A stretch of 21,311 nt of DNA from Theristus sp. LFF4_11 (GCA_030248135.1 JASANC010003413.1:1-21311); one strand, 5' to 3'. Shown: positions 9,043-17,124, numbered from the stretch's first letter. Program-made: numbers and translations. Notes: generated from the sequence alone by a model not told the origin.

Positions 9043-10335
9043 TAGGGTTGTTAAAAAAAACAAAAATCGTCATTTTTGTTTAAAAAAAAAAAATTTTTTT
9101 TTTTAAAATTTCAAAAATCAAAGTTGTGCTAAATCAATCAGGGAGTCCGAAGCAGTACCGTGGGTCCAAACAAATTTTCGAAGGGGGGGGGGTATGGTGC
9201 CGTGGGGGGGGGGGGGGGGTGCCGACCAACCAGGTAGGGGGGGGTCCAAACTAGGGAACCGGGGGCCCCCCCGGGGGGGTCCCATGGGGGGTGCCTTTTT
9301 TCAAAATTTTCTGTGGGGGGGGGTCCACCCCCCCCCCCCCCCATGAAATTTTTTTCGCTTAAATTTTAAAGGAAAAACGCTAAATTTAGCTGCAAAATCT
9401 TTGAAATTACAATGAAGATGGTCAAGTTATCATATATTCAGCTTATATTATAGACTTTATAGACAAAAAATCATGATTTTCGAAAAAAAAATTAGGGTGT
9501 GCAGAAAATTTTGGGGGGGGGGGTCTCCGCCAGACAAAATTTCATGGGGGGTGTGGGGGGGGTGTCGGCCAAATTTTCGAGGGGGGGGGCCGATGGGGGG
9601 GGGGGGGGTGCCCGGTTTTAGGGGGGGGTGGCACGGTGCCCCCCACCCCCCCCCCCCCCACCCGACGGTCTCTGGCGCTCTGGGGGGGTGTACCCCCCCC
9701 ACCCCCCGCCCACGGTACTGGTCCGAAGAACCACATATGATATGCAAGCGCCTCCCGAATGACTCCCGTATGGCGGAACTTTGCAGATTTTGTTTTGGTG
9801 ACCTCAATTACCCCTTTTCCAAACCGTCACCATGCCTCTTCTTGTGTTTTGACCTCCAAAACGTCACTAATTGTCCCCAGCTAAGCTAATGCTAAAGTGA
9901 AGACAAACATACCGCCTTGAAATTCGATCAATTCTTCTGATGGTGTCGCGACGACACGACACGAAGCAGCAACCAGACAACGTAGCGCTTGCAAACGGAG
10001 CAGCGAGCACAATCGGACGCTCTGCGAGGCGAATCGTCACCTTATCTGAATCGGAAATGGTAGGCTAAGCTTTGGGACGCTCAAAAACTTCATCGCAGAT
10101 GTTGTCGAAGCCTAAAATCAGTCGGTAAAACGGCCCAAAATCGACTGCTAAAGGTTTTACGAGGTATAATCAAAGAAAATTTTTGTTGAACTTTCGAAAA
10201 ATTGTGCCAAAATTGAGGTTTTCAGAGCATATTAGAAAATTTTTTTTCAAATTTAAAAAAAAAAATCGGCATTTTTGTTTTTTTTTTAATCACTTTTTTT
10301 TTAAAAAAAATTTTCATTTTTGTTTAACAACCCTA
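9043..10335 (+). mobile_element. hAT-like MITE X copy 3, with nested A-2
   Basis: TAGGGTTGTTAA and TTAACAACCCTA ends. The perfect TSD GGCCGGCC lies at 9035-9042 and 10336-10343. Removing A-2 and its duplication leaves 717 bp, in line with X1 and X2. It is inserted in C. Confidence 0.92.
9153..9720 (+). mobile_element. hAT-like MITE A copy 2 (A-2)
   Basis: 568 bp. Ends are CAGTACCGTGGG and CCCACGGTACTG, perfect. The perfect TSD GTCCGAAG lies at 9145-9152 and 9721-9728. The unoccupied site is present in X1, X2 and X4 (X1 near 5942). Composition is extreme: left and right thirds are G-runs and C-runs punctuated by short words such as TCCA and GTGCC. The middle is an AT-rich core of about 150 bp. 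Confidence 0.95.
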
Positions 10336-10347
10336 GGCCGGCCCCCC

Positions 10348-11379
10348 TAGGGTTAGGGGCTTTGAAAAAAAATTTTTTTTATTTTTTTTTGTTTAAAAAA
10401 AAAATTGGATTTTTTTTTCAAACTTAAAAAAAAATTTGAAAAATTTTTCTTCTACTTTGCTCTGAAAATTCGATTTATGGCATAATTTTTTGAAAGTTCA
10501 AACTAAATTTTCTTCCCAACTTCTTTGTGTGCTTAGGTACATGTCATTATTTGGTCATTTTGACCGACGTACTCCATGTTTTTCAATTTGGATGACTTCT
10601 AGAGTCAATTTTTAGCGTTGAAATGACTTAACTGAATTGAAATATCGTTTCAGAAATCGTTTTCTTGCAACTTAGAACATGTTTTTTCAGTCGGTAGGCC
10701 ATGAGATGAACATGATATTTTGTTGATTGGCGTATGTTATAGGTCTACAATGGAGTTGTGCGATATATTGTTAAACAATTGGAGCGGAGATGTTGGTTAA
10801 TACCACATCACACGACCGTTTTTCAGATACCCGATAACATGGCCACATGTTAAAACTTGCGTGCTGAGCTAAACTAACGTGTTAAACTTGCGTCTGTCAG
10901 TTGCCCGCAACGTGATCGCGAAATCATGGTACGTGTTTTCGATACGATGATTTGAAGAGTGGGCTCTCGCCATGTGGCAGATAGCATAGCTGGTTGAACC
11001 TGAAAGTAAGTGTCTTGGGGGGGGGGGCGACCGGGTCGACAGGGGTTGCCGACTTAGCTACAGCAAACAGGAATTTTTGAACACAGTCAAATTTTGGTAA
11101 TTTTCTAAAGAGGAACAACTAAGAACGGTTCAATATTCAAGTACACGTCGAAAATTGTCTTGTTTTACTGTTGAAAATGCAACTTTCCCTCTATGAAATG
11201 GACATAATTTCAATAAAACACGATTTTCGCTCTTATAGTTTTCCGGATCGTTCTGAAAATAGTCTAGATGAACTCAGCTCGACGAGACGCTTCGAACAAA
11301 CCTAACTTGTAAAAAAAATTTTTTTTTTAATTTTTTTTTTAATTTAAAAAAAAATCCGGATTTTTTTCCCCTAACCCTA
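10348..11379 (+). mobile_element. hAT-like MITE D, distant relative of X
   Basis: 1032 bp. Ends are TAGGGTTAGGGG and CCCCTAACCCTA, a perfect 12-bp inverted repeat. TSD GGCCCCCC lies at 10340-10347 and 11380-11387. The left subterminal part (about 10440-10520) has words also found in the right arm of X in reverse: CTCTGAAAA, then AATTTTTTGAAAGTTCAA. D is therefore probably an older, longer cousin of X. No long ORF is present. The right third includes a short G-run (about 11018-11028). Confidence 0.88.
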
Positions 11380-11411
11380 GGCCCCCCCAGGCCCCCCCTA
11401 GAACAACTATG

Positions 11412-11419
11412 AGTGCAGT
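11412..11419. repeat. TSD of element C (right)
   Basis: AGTGCAGT, the exact partner of 5187-5194. Confidence 0.9.
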
Positions 11420-11703
11420 CCGAATAGGATTGTTAAAAAACAAAAATCATCATTTTTGTATGATTTTTTTTATTTGAAACAGAGGTGTGCACGCCGGACT
11501 AGGGTTGTTAAACAAAAATGAAAATTTTTTTTTGAAAAAAAAGTGATTAAAAAAAAACAAAAATGCCGATTTAAAAAAAAAATTCGAAAATTTTTCCTCT
11601 AATATGCTCTGAAAACCTCAATTTTGGCACAATTTTTCGAAAGTTCAACAAAAATTTTTTTGATTATACCTCGTAAAACCTTTAGCAGTCGATTTTGGGC
11701 CGT

Positions 11704-11708
11704 TTTAC
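11704..11708. repeat. TSD of LTR retrotransposon (left)
   Basis: TTTAC, repeated at 14902-14906 when the LTR is ended at 14901. If the LTR ends at 14902, the duplication is 4 bp (TTAC). Confidence 0.8.
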
Positions 11709-11866
11709 AGTAGATAATAGGTGATTAAAGGAGATAATTAGCAGATAATTGGTGATTCCGTTTGTATATAAGTGCCGTGTTTGTGTGATTTGGTGTGTTG
11801 TTTTGGAGTCAGATAGCGTCTGATAAAGCTTCCACTGTCGACCGCAACCATCGTCCTAACGTTTCT
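11709..11866 (+). repeat. 5' LTR
   Basis: Starts AGTAGATAATAGG and ends CCTAACGTTTCT. A TATATAAG at 11765-11772 is a good core promoter. The first 50 bases contain a small internal repeat (AGATAAT, GGTGATT). The only difference from the 3' LTR is T at 11784, which is G at 14820. Confidence 0.95.
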
Positions 11867-11882
11867 GGTGAGCCCGACAACC
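11866..11882 (+). promoter_or_regulatory. Probable primer-binding site
   Basis: TGGTGAGCCCGACAACC directly follows or overlaps the last LTR base. TGG would pair with the CCA end of a tRNA, as in most LTR elements. I did not identify which tRNA. Confidence 0.65.
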
Positions 11883-11918
11883 GAAATCACGCAACCTTAT
11901 CAATCATCATCATTCCAC

Positions 11919-14675
11919 ATGATGAATCGTCGACAACGCCGGCATCAAACGACAACAAGCAGCGAAGCCAGTGGCAGTGTTTCATCGGTTGCCAACACAA
12001 GCATTGCGTCGTTGACATCATCTAAACGAGGCCCAAGGGTACAGACGTCCCGCTATCCCACACCGGCCCTGAAAAAGGGTGTGCCTCTGCTTAAGAGAGC
12101 ACCAGGTGCCCCTTTTTGTTCAACCGTACCAGCCTTGAAAAAAGGTGTGCCTCTGAATAAGAGTGCACCAGGTACAACTGCACCAGCCCTGAAAAAGGGT
12201 ACGCATATTGCGTCAGGTGTCCAAATCTCAAATCACAATTCCGAAAAAACAGATTCAAACACGGGTTTCAAAGAACCGCTCATGCAGTTGCTGATGCAGC
12301 AACAACAAATTCTGGCTGCACTGACTAATCGTGATGAAAAGCAGATTGGTGGCAATAATAAGCGTGATTCAAACAGTGATACTGAATGTTGTCACAGTAA
12401 CCACAGTCAAAATGCTCGTATGCTGTTAACGGCACAATTTGAAACGTTTGATATCGACGGCAAACTGAGTTTCAAGGTGTGGAGTGAAAATGTTCGAAGC
12501 CGTCTGGAAACATTCCCGGTTGATGAAAAAACGGCTATCGCTCATGTGCGTTTGTGTCTGGGTCAAAATGCACGTAATGCGCTTGATACACAACCAGTTC
12601 ACGTGCGAACGAGTTTGAATAAAATGTTCGAGTATCTGAATCGTTGCTACGGTTCTCGTAACGTGCGTATTAGTGCAACATCACAGTTCATAAGAGCGCG
12701 CCGTGAAAGTAACGAATCAGTACGTGCGTTTGCCATGCGGTTGGAGAATTTGTACTTGGAAATGGGAGGTCAAGCGTGTGATGAGAATGGTCGATACGAA
12801 GATCCAATCGATGCAATACTTGCAGACCTATTTTCGGCCAGGTTGAGCAATGCAGCTTTTGAGTCAAAGGCAACGGAAATGGCATGCGAACAATACACGT
12901 TCCGCCAAATCGTTAACAAGATCGATCAAATGGAAGAGAATGAAAAGTTCAAAGCTCACGAACGAAGATTTGAATGTCGCGGCGAATGTGATGACTATCG
13001 TGGCCATTGTGTCAAGCCTAATGATTTCAACCAGCTGAGTCACCAAAGTACATGGTGCAGTGAACGCGCATTCAAACTGTTGTCAGGTGGTTGGGAGTAT
13101 TTCGATCCAAAGGTGAACATGAACTTTCGTGCTTGGATGGATGGTTTGAGAATTCGTTTGGAAATGAGTGATGCGCCGGAAAACGTAGCGCTCCAGCATG
13201 TTCGTGTTTGTTTGTCCTATTATGCCAGGAATGTTTATGATCGGCAGCCGGAGTATGTGCGCAGCAGTCTGTCCGAGACACTGGCTTATCTAGAGCGAAC
13301 GTATGCCCCATCCAGTGAATTGGGTTTTGTGAACAGAAACAGATTCAGAGAGAATCAGTACAGCCGATGGAGTTCGAATTCAAGCTCGTATGAAAATGGG
13401 CCGTACAACCATGAAGCGCACTGCCGCTCGAATTGGCAACGACGTAATGTGCCACACAACAACGAAGTACACTACGATTCGTGTGGACAGCGATCGTTCA
13501 ACCAAATGCCAAATTGGCACAACACCAGCCAAAATGACCAAAATCGGCAAAGCACAAGCCGTCAGCAGTTCCAGCCGAAACAGAATGTTGATGTTGAATC
13601 AATACAGCCACAGCAAAAAGTTGGCATCTTGAAGGCAACCAACGTTTTGTTTCCTCCGCTTGAATTGGATAACGGAGAGTTCGAACGTCCGATCCTGGAA
13701 GACGAAGTTGTTCAGCACTATTGTGTTGACACAGGTTCCGATGGAATGCTTCTTTCGAAGAAATACGCAGTGGAGCGTGGATTCAAGATCGATACAACCA
13801 ACGGGACAACCAACGGGCACACAATGCGAGCAGTGAACGGCACGCCGGTACGAGTGGAAGGCACATGCCGTGCAACGTTGTCAGTCGACGGACAAACAAT
13901 TCATTGGTGTCAGTTTTCAGTCACGGATGATTTGGACGACGATATTGATATGATAATTGGCCGAAACAAATTGAAAAAGCTCGCGATCAAAGTCACAACA
14001 AAGAACAACAAAGAATTGCGCCTTATAAAGAGCAAGAAATCGTGCGAGCAGTTGTGCTTGCGTCGAATGCGCTGTTCGTCAGAGAATGGAAACACACGAA
14101 AACAGAACAAGCCAGAAAGTCAGAGCTCAAAGAGAAAATCGGCGGCAACTGAAAATAACCAGAACATTCGGATGACGCATTTTTGCTGTGCAACTTTCCT
14201 GTTCCAGAAGTTTTGGATTCTTTTCGCGATGACGTTCATTGGATTGACGTTGTTATCACACGCATTCCAGTGCAAAGTTACAAATCAATGTCAGCGAGGA
14301 GATGACCCGTCAAGAAACAAGGAATCAGTTCAGCGGATGTTGCCTCAAGTGTTCCCGAACGGAAACAACGAATTGAGCACCAATAGTCATATCAAAAAGG
14401 CGACAGCTTTGATCAAAGTCCGGAAGAGCACGTCGACCGAAAATTGTTGTCAGGGGAAAGAAACAGGTGCAACCAGAAAATGTTGGACAGCTGAGGAATC
14501 CTTCGTTGAGGCGATTGTTCGAGGCATTCGACAACGATGTTCAGTGGATGAGCGAATTCGGAAGTCAATCAACGGCGATGAATTCGGAAGTCAATCAACG
14601 GCGATGTTCATCAATGTGCTGAATTCAAGAAAGTCGTTCGTCGATAGCGGATTCGTTCTTCAGTGTGATTATTGA
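11919..14675 (+). CDS. Retrotransposon Gag-protease polyprotein with duplicated capsid domain
   Basis: 918 residues from the first ATG; the frame is open further upstream, but only through a GTG. Three PALKKG repeats lie at residues 49, 71 and 89. A Gln-rich helix follows (about 120-135). A capsid N-terminal domain resembling Ty3/gypsy Gag is at about 168-248, continuing into a capsid C-terminal-like part (about 250-340). A second, diverged copy of the N-terminal domain is at about 385-466, with about 32 of 81 aligned residues identical. An Asn/Gln/Arg-rich nucleic-acid-binding-like stretch follows, without a proper CCHC zinc knuckle. The aspartic protease has its catalytic DTGS at 604-607 and the IIGR flap-end motif at 679-682. 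A basic segment and a hydrophobic segment (about 765-783) come next. No polymerase domains follow. The last about 25 codons are read in a frame changed by a 26-bp duplication. Confidence 0.93.
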   Translation: MMNRRQRRHQTTTSSEASGSVSSVANTSIASLTSSKRGPRVQTSRYPTPALKKGVPLLKRAPGAPFCSTVPALKKGVPLNKSAPGTTAPALKKGTHIASGVQISNHNSEKTDSNTGFKEPLMQLLMQQQQILAALTNRDEKQIGGNNKRDSNSDTECCHSNHSQNARMLLTAQFETFDIDGKLSFKVWSENVRSRLETFPVDEKTAIAHVRLCLGQNARNALDTQPVHVRTSLNKMFEYLNRCYGSRNVRISATSQFIRARRESNESVRAFAMRLENLYLEMGGQACDENGRYEDPIDAILADLFSARLSNAAFESKATEMACEQYTFRQIVNKIDQMEENEKFKAHERRFECRGECDDYRGHCVKPNDFNQLSHQSTWCSERAFKLLSGGWEYFDPKVNMNFRAWMDGLRIRLEMSDAPENVALQHVRVCLSYYARNVYDRQPEYVRSSLSETLAYLERTYAPSSELGFVNRNRFRENQYSRWSSNSSSYENGPYNHEAHCRSNWQRRNVPHNNEVHYDSCGQRSFNQMPNWHNTSQNDQNRQSTSRQQFQPKQNVDVESIQPQQKVGILKATNVLFPPLELDNGEFERPILEDEVVQHYCVDTGSDGMLLSKKYAVERGFKIDTTNGTTNGHTMRAVNGTPVRVEGTCRATLSVDGQTIHWCQFSVTDDLDDDIDMIIGRNKLKKLAIKVTTKNNKELRLIKSKKSCEQLCLRRMRCSSENGNTRKQNKPESQSSKRKSAATENNQNIRMTHFCCATFLFQKFWILFAMTFIGLTLLSHAFQCKVTNQCQRGDDPSRNKESVQRMLPQVFPNGNNELSTNSHIKKATALIKVRKSTSTENCCQGKETGATRKCWTAEESFVEAIVRGIRQRCSVDERIRKSINGDEFGSQSTAMFINVLNSRKSFVDSGFVLQCDY
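12063..12200 (+). repeat. Threefold PALKKG(V)PL repeat in Gag N-terminus
   Basis: The DNA for PALKKG occurs at 12063, 12129 and 12183. The first two copies continue into GVPL, a K, then APG. Third-base differences between the first two copies show they are not brand new. Basic and proline-rich; perhaps a nucleic-acid or membrane contact. Confidence 0.8.
14554..14605 (+). repeat. 26-bp perfect tandem duplication near the ORF end
   Basis: Bases 14554-14579, starting GAATTCGGAAGTC, are repeated at 14580-14605. As 26 is not a multiple of three, the second copy shifts the reading frame, so the present C-terminus after about residue 887 is not the ancestral one. Confidence 0.95.
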
Positions 14676-14733
14676 ATTGATATTGAAATTGGAACTTTAT
14701 GTTCAAGCTTGTGTTGTGCCTTTTTCCCGCTTT

Positions 14734-14744
14734 AAGGGGGGAAA
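14734..14744 (+). promoter_or_regulatory. Polypurine tract
   Basis: AAGGGGGGAAA ends directly at the first base of the 3' LTR, where plus-strand DNA synthesis is primed in LTR elements. Confidence 0.9.
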
Positions 14745-14902
14745 AGTAGATAATAGGTGATTAAAGGAGATAATTAGCAGATAATTGGTGATTCCGTTTG
14801 TATATAAGTGCCGTGTTTGGGTGATTTGGTGTGTTGTTTTGGAGTCAGATAGCGTCTGATAAAGCTTCCACTGTCGACCGCAACCATCGTCCTAACGTTT
14901 CT
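14745..14902 (+). repeat. 3' LTR
   Basis: 158 bp, 157 identical to the 5' LTR. TATATAAG is at 14801-14808. It is followed by TTACCGACTG, the continuation of X4. Confidence 0.95.
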
Positions 14903-15560
14903 TTACCGACTGATTTTAGGCTTCGACAACATCTGCGATGAAGTTTTTGAGCGTCCCAAAGCTTAGCCTACCATTTCCGATGCAGATAAGGTGACGATTC
15001 GCCTCGCAGAGCGTCCGATTGTGCTCGCTGCTCCGCTTGCAAGCGCTACGTTGTCTGGTTGCTGCTTCGTGTCGTGTCGTCGCGACACCATCAGAAGAAT
15101 TGATCGAATTTCAAGGCGGTATGTTTGTCTTCACTTTAGCATTAGCTTAGCTGGAGACAATTAGTGACGTTTTGGAGGTCAAAACACAAGAAGAGGCATG
15201 GTGACGGTTTGGAAAATTGGTAATTGAGGTCACCAAAACAAAATCTGCAAAGTTCCGCCATACGGGAGTCATTCGGGAGGCGCTTGCATATCATATGTGG
15301 TTCTTCGGACTCCCTGATTGATTTAGCACAACTTTGATTTTTGAAATTTAAAAATTTTTTTTTTTTAACAAAAATGACGATTTTTGTTTTTTTTAACAAC
15401 CCTACGCCGGACACTTCTTGCTGGAAGCCGTACGATTTAGCACAACTTTGATTTTTGAAATTTTTTCGTTAATTTTTCTTTTTTTAAAAATGACGATTTT
15501 TGTTTTTTTAACAACCCTACCCCCACCCCCTCCGCGAGAAAACACGGGATCGCACCGCAC

Positions 15561-16133
15561 CAGTACCGAAGGCGAAAGCAAATTTTCGAGGGGGGGGGGG
15601 GTGTCGTAACGTGGGGGGTGCCGAAAATTTTTCATTGGGGGGGTGTCAGTCATGGTACAGTGACACCCCCCAGGCGTAGGCCATTGGGGGGGGGGGTGCA
15701 CTATTGTAGAAAAATTTCTGGGGGGGTGCACACCCCCCACCCCACCCATGAGATTTTTTCGCTTAAATTTTGAAGGAAAAACGCTAAATTTTGCTGCAAA
15801 ATCTTTGAAATTACAATGAAGAATGTCAAGTTATCATTCATTTAGCTTATATTATGGACTTTAAAGACAAAAAATCTTGATTTTTGAGCAAAAATTCATG
15901 ATTTTTGGGTGGTCCGAAAAAATTTTTGAGGGGTGTCACTGTTACTTAGGTCCATGTAGGGGGGTGGGTGGGTGGGGTGTCTAGCAAATTTCGAGGGGGG
16001 TGTGGATGGTCCAGTGTCAGGTTTTGGGGGGTGGGTGTCGCGTGACCCCCCACCCCCCCACCCCCCCCACGCGGAGGTCTCGGGTGCTCTGGGGGGGTGT
16101 ACTCCCCCCCACCCCCCCTCGTCTTCGGTACTG
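15561..16133 (+). mobile_element. hAT-like MITE A' copy 2
   Basis: 573 bp. Ends are CAGTACCGAAGGCGA and TCGTCTTCGGTACTG. The 8-mer GATCGCAC lies at 15548-15555 and 16134-16141. On the left a second CGCAC (15556-15560) sits between the 8-mer and the element, apparently a small slippage duplication. The unoccupied site is in B copy 1 near 5612-5620. Confidence 0.88.
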
Positions 16134-16392
16134 GATCGCACCCCCCCCCCTCACGGTGGTCAATCTCATATCAATTTTTCCCAATACCGTAATTTTTGCA
16201 TTTTTCTTGACGTTTGTGTCTGTCCCTGCATAGATTTTGTTGTTTCTGACCAAACAAGCAGCTTGTTTGCACAAAATATTCTGTATTTTACAAGAATTTC
16301 TGTCTTTTTCTGAGGCAAAAATTTGGTATTATCCGTGCGATCCCGTACACTCCCCTCACGAAATTGTTCTGCCAGTGCACCCCCCTCAGGAA

Positions 16393-16962
16393 CAGTACCG
16401 TGGGCCCAAAACAATTTTCGAAGGGGGGGTATGGTGCCGTGGGGGGGGGGGGTGCCGACCAAAAAGTGAGGGGGGGGGTCCAACCTATGGTAACGTGGGA
16501 CCCCCCCGCCCCCATGGGGGTCCCATGGCCATGGGGGGGGGCATTTTTTCAAAATTTTCTGTGGGGGGTCCACCCCCCCACCCTCCCATGATATTTTTTC
16601 GCTTAAATTTTGAAGGAAAACCCTAAATTTTGCTGCAAAATCGTTGAAATTACAATGAAGATGGTCAAGTTATCATATATTCAGCTTATATTATGGACTT
16701 TATAGACAAAAAATCATGATTTTCGAAAAAAATTTTAGGGTGTACGGAAAATTTTGGGGGGGGGGGTCTCCGCCAGACAAAATTTCATGGGGGGTGTGGG
16801 GGGGGTGTCGGCCAAATTTTCGAGGGGGGGTCCGATGGGGGGGGGGTGCCCGGGTTTAGGGGGGGGGTGGCACGGTGCCCCCCCCCCCCCCCCCCCCACC
16901 CCCCGGCCTCCGGGCCCGGGGGGGTGAACCCCCCCCCACCCCCCCCCTCGCCCACGGTACTG
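16393..16962 (+). mobile_element. hAT-like MITE A copy 3 (A-3)
   Basis: 570 bp. Ends are CAGTACCGTGGG and CCCACGGTACTG. The perfect TSD CTCAGGAA lies at 16385-16392 and 16963-16970. The unoccupied site is in B copy 1 near 6610-6618. The interior matches A-2 in order: G-runs, a CCATGGGG palindrome, the AT-rich core (about 16590-16740) and G/C-runs. Confidence 0.95.
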
Positions 16963-17076
16963 CTCAGGAACATTTGCTGCCCGTGCACCCCCCTCACCGA
17001 GAAGGCACCTGACACGCCCCCCCTCTAAAATTTGGCAAACACCCCCCCCTCACCCAAGGTCCCGCTTTCGCTACTG

Positions 17077-17089
17077 GCCCACGGTACTG
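17077..17089 (+). mobile_element. Right-terminal remnant of another A element
   Basis: GCCCACGGTACTG follows B2 directly and is the A right end. The rest of this A copy was lost with the left end of B2. Its own flanking 8-mer would be GTGGTACC (17090-17097), whose partner I did not find. Confidence 0.6.
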
Positions 17090-17124
17090 GTGGTACCGTA
17101 GTTTCGAAAAAAAAGCGAAAATTC

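Larger units (their letters stand above)
5195..11411 (+). mobile_element. hAT-like MITE C, carrying nested insertions
   Basis: Outermost dated insertion. Its ends are CATAGTTGTTC at the left and GAACAACTATG at the right, perfect 11-bp inverted repeats. They are flanked by the 8-bp duplication AGTGCAGT. Three direct insertions (A'1, X3 and D), with their own duplications, account for all but about 466 bp. The residual C sequence contains G-runs, GATA-type repeats (ATAGATAGATAGCTGG) and an AT-rich middle (8750-9030). A reverse-oriented fragment of the family at about 20751-20893 shows the A'1 site unoccupied. C has no coding capacity. The 8-bp duplication suggests hAT, but the terminal sequence differs from the other families here. 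Confidence 0.85.
11709..14902 (+). mobile_element. Non-autonomous LTR retrotransposon with Gag-protease only
   Basis: The 3194-bp element has 158-bp LTRs, a primer-binding-site-like TGG stretch, one Gag-protease ORF, and a polypurine tract abutting the 3' LTR. It lacks reverse transcriptase, RNase H and integrase; only 69 bases separate the ORF from the 3' LTR. It must therefore depend on enzymes from another element. The two LTRs differ at one position, so insertion is recent relative to the surrounding MITEs. The Gag fold and 4-5-bp duplication suggest a Ty3/gypsy relative, which is an inference. Confidence 0.93.
11500..15404 (-). mobile_element. hAT-like MITE X copy 4, carrying the LTR retrotransposon
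   Basis: TAGGGTTGTTAA and TTAACAACCCTA ends. The perfect TSD CGCCGGAC lies at 11492-11499 and 15405-15412. Removing the LTR element leaves about 706 bp. Orientation is as X2. X1, X2 and X3 all show the LTR element's target uninterrupted. Confidence 0.92.
11425..15519. mobile_element. Short X-derived MITE, interrupted by X4
   Basis: The left end is TAGGATTGTTAA and the right end is TTAACAACCCTA. Once X4 is removed, about 180 bp remain, with inverted repeats of about 35 bp reaching to CATTTTT. It is a deletion derivative of X or a chimera of two copies. The bases outside (AGTCCGAA at 11417-11424; CCCCCACC at 15520-15527) do not match, so either a rearrangement occurred or the two ends have different origins. 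Confidence 0.55.
15520..17076 (+). mobile_element. hAT-like MITE B copy 2, left end lost, with nested A'2 and A-3
   Basis: The sequence joins B at the CTCCGCGAGAAAACACGG segment (15530 onward) and runs to the right end CTTTCGCTACTG at 17076. The first 110-140 bp of B are missing, cut where the short X-derived MITE ends. Removing A'2 and A-3 restores colinearity with B copy 1. Its right flank, GCCCACGG, lies inside the terminal repeat of an A element, so B2 had jumped into an A copy. Confidence 0.8.

Noticed and set aside
11868..11918. Upstream GTG start of the Gag-protease ORF
   Set aside because: Eukaryotic translation would use an ATG; the first in frame is at 11919, and the upstream codons overlap the primer-binding site.
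12960..13010. A CCHC zinc knuckle in Gag between the two capsid copies
   Set aside because: The cysteines are spaced CX3CX6C without the standard CX2CX4HX4C pattern.
5500..17000. A CRISPR-like or satellite array explaining the repeated G-run blocks
   Set aside because: There is no constant repeat-spacer period. The blocks are explained by MITE copies with TIRs and TSDs.
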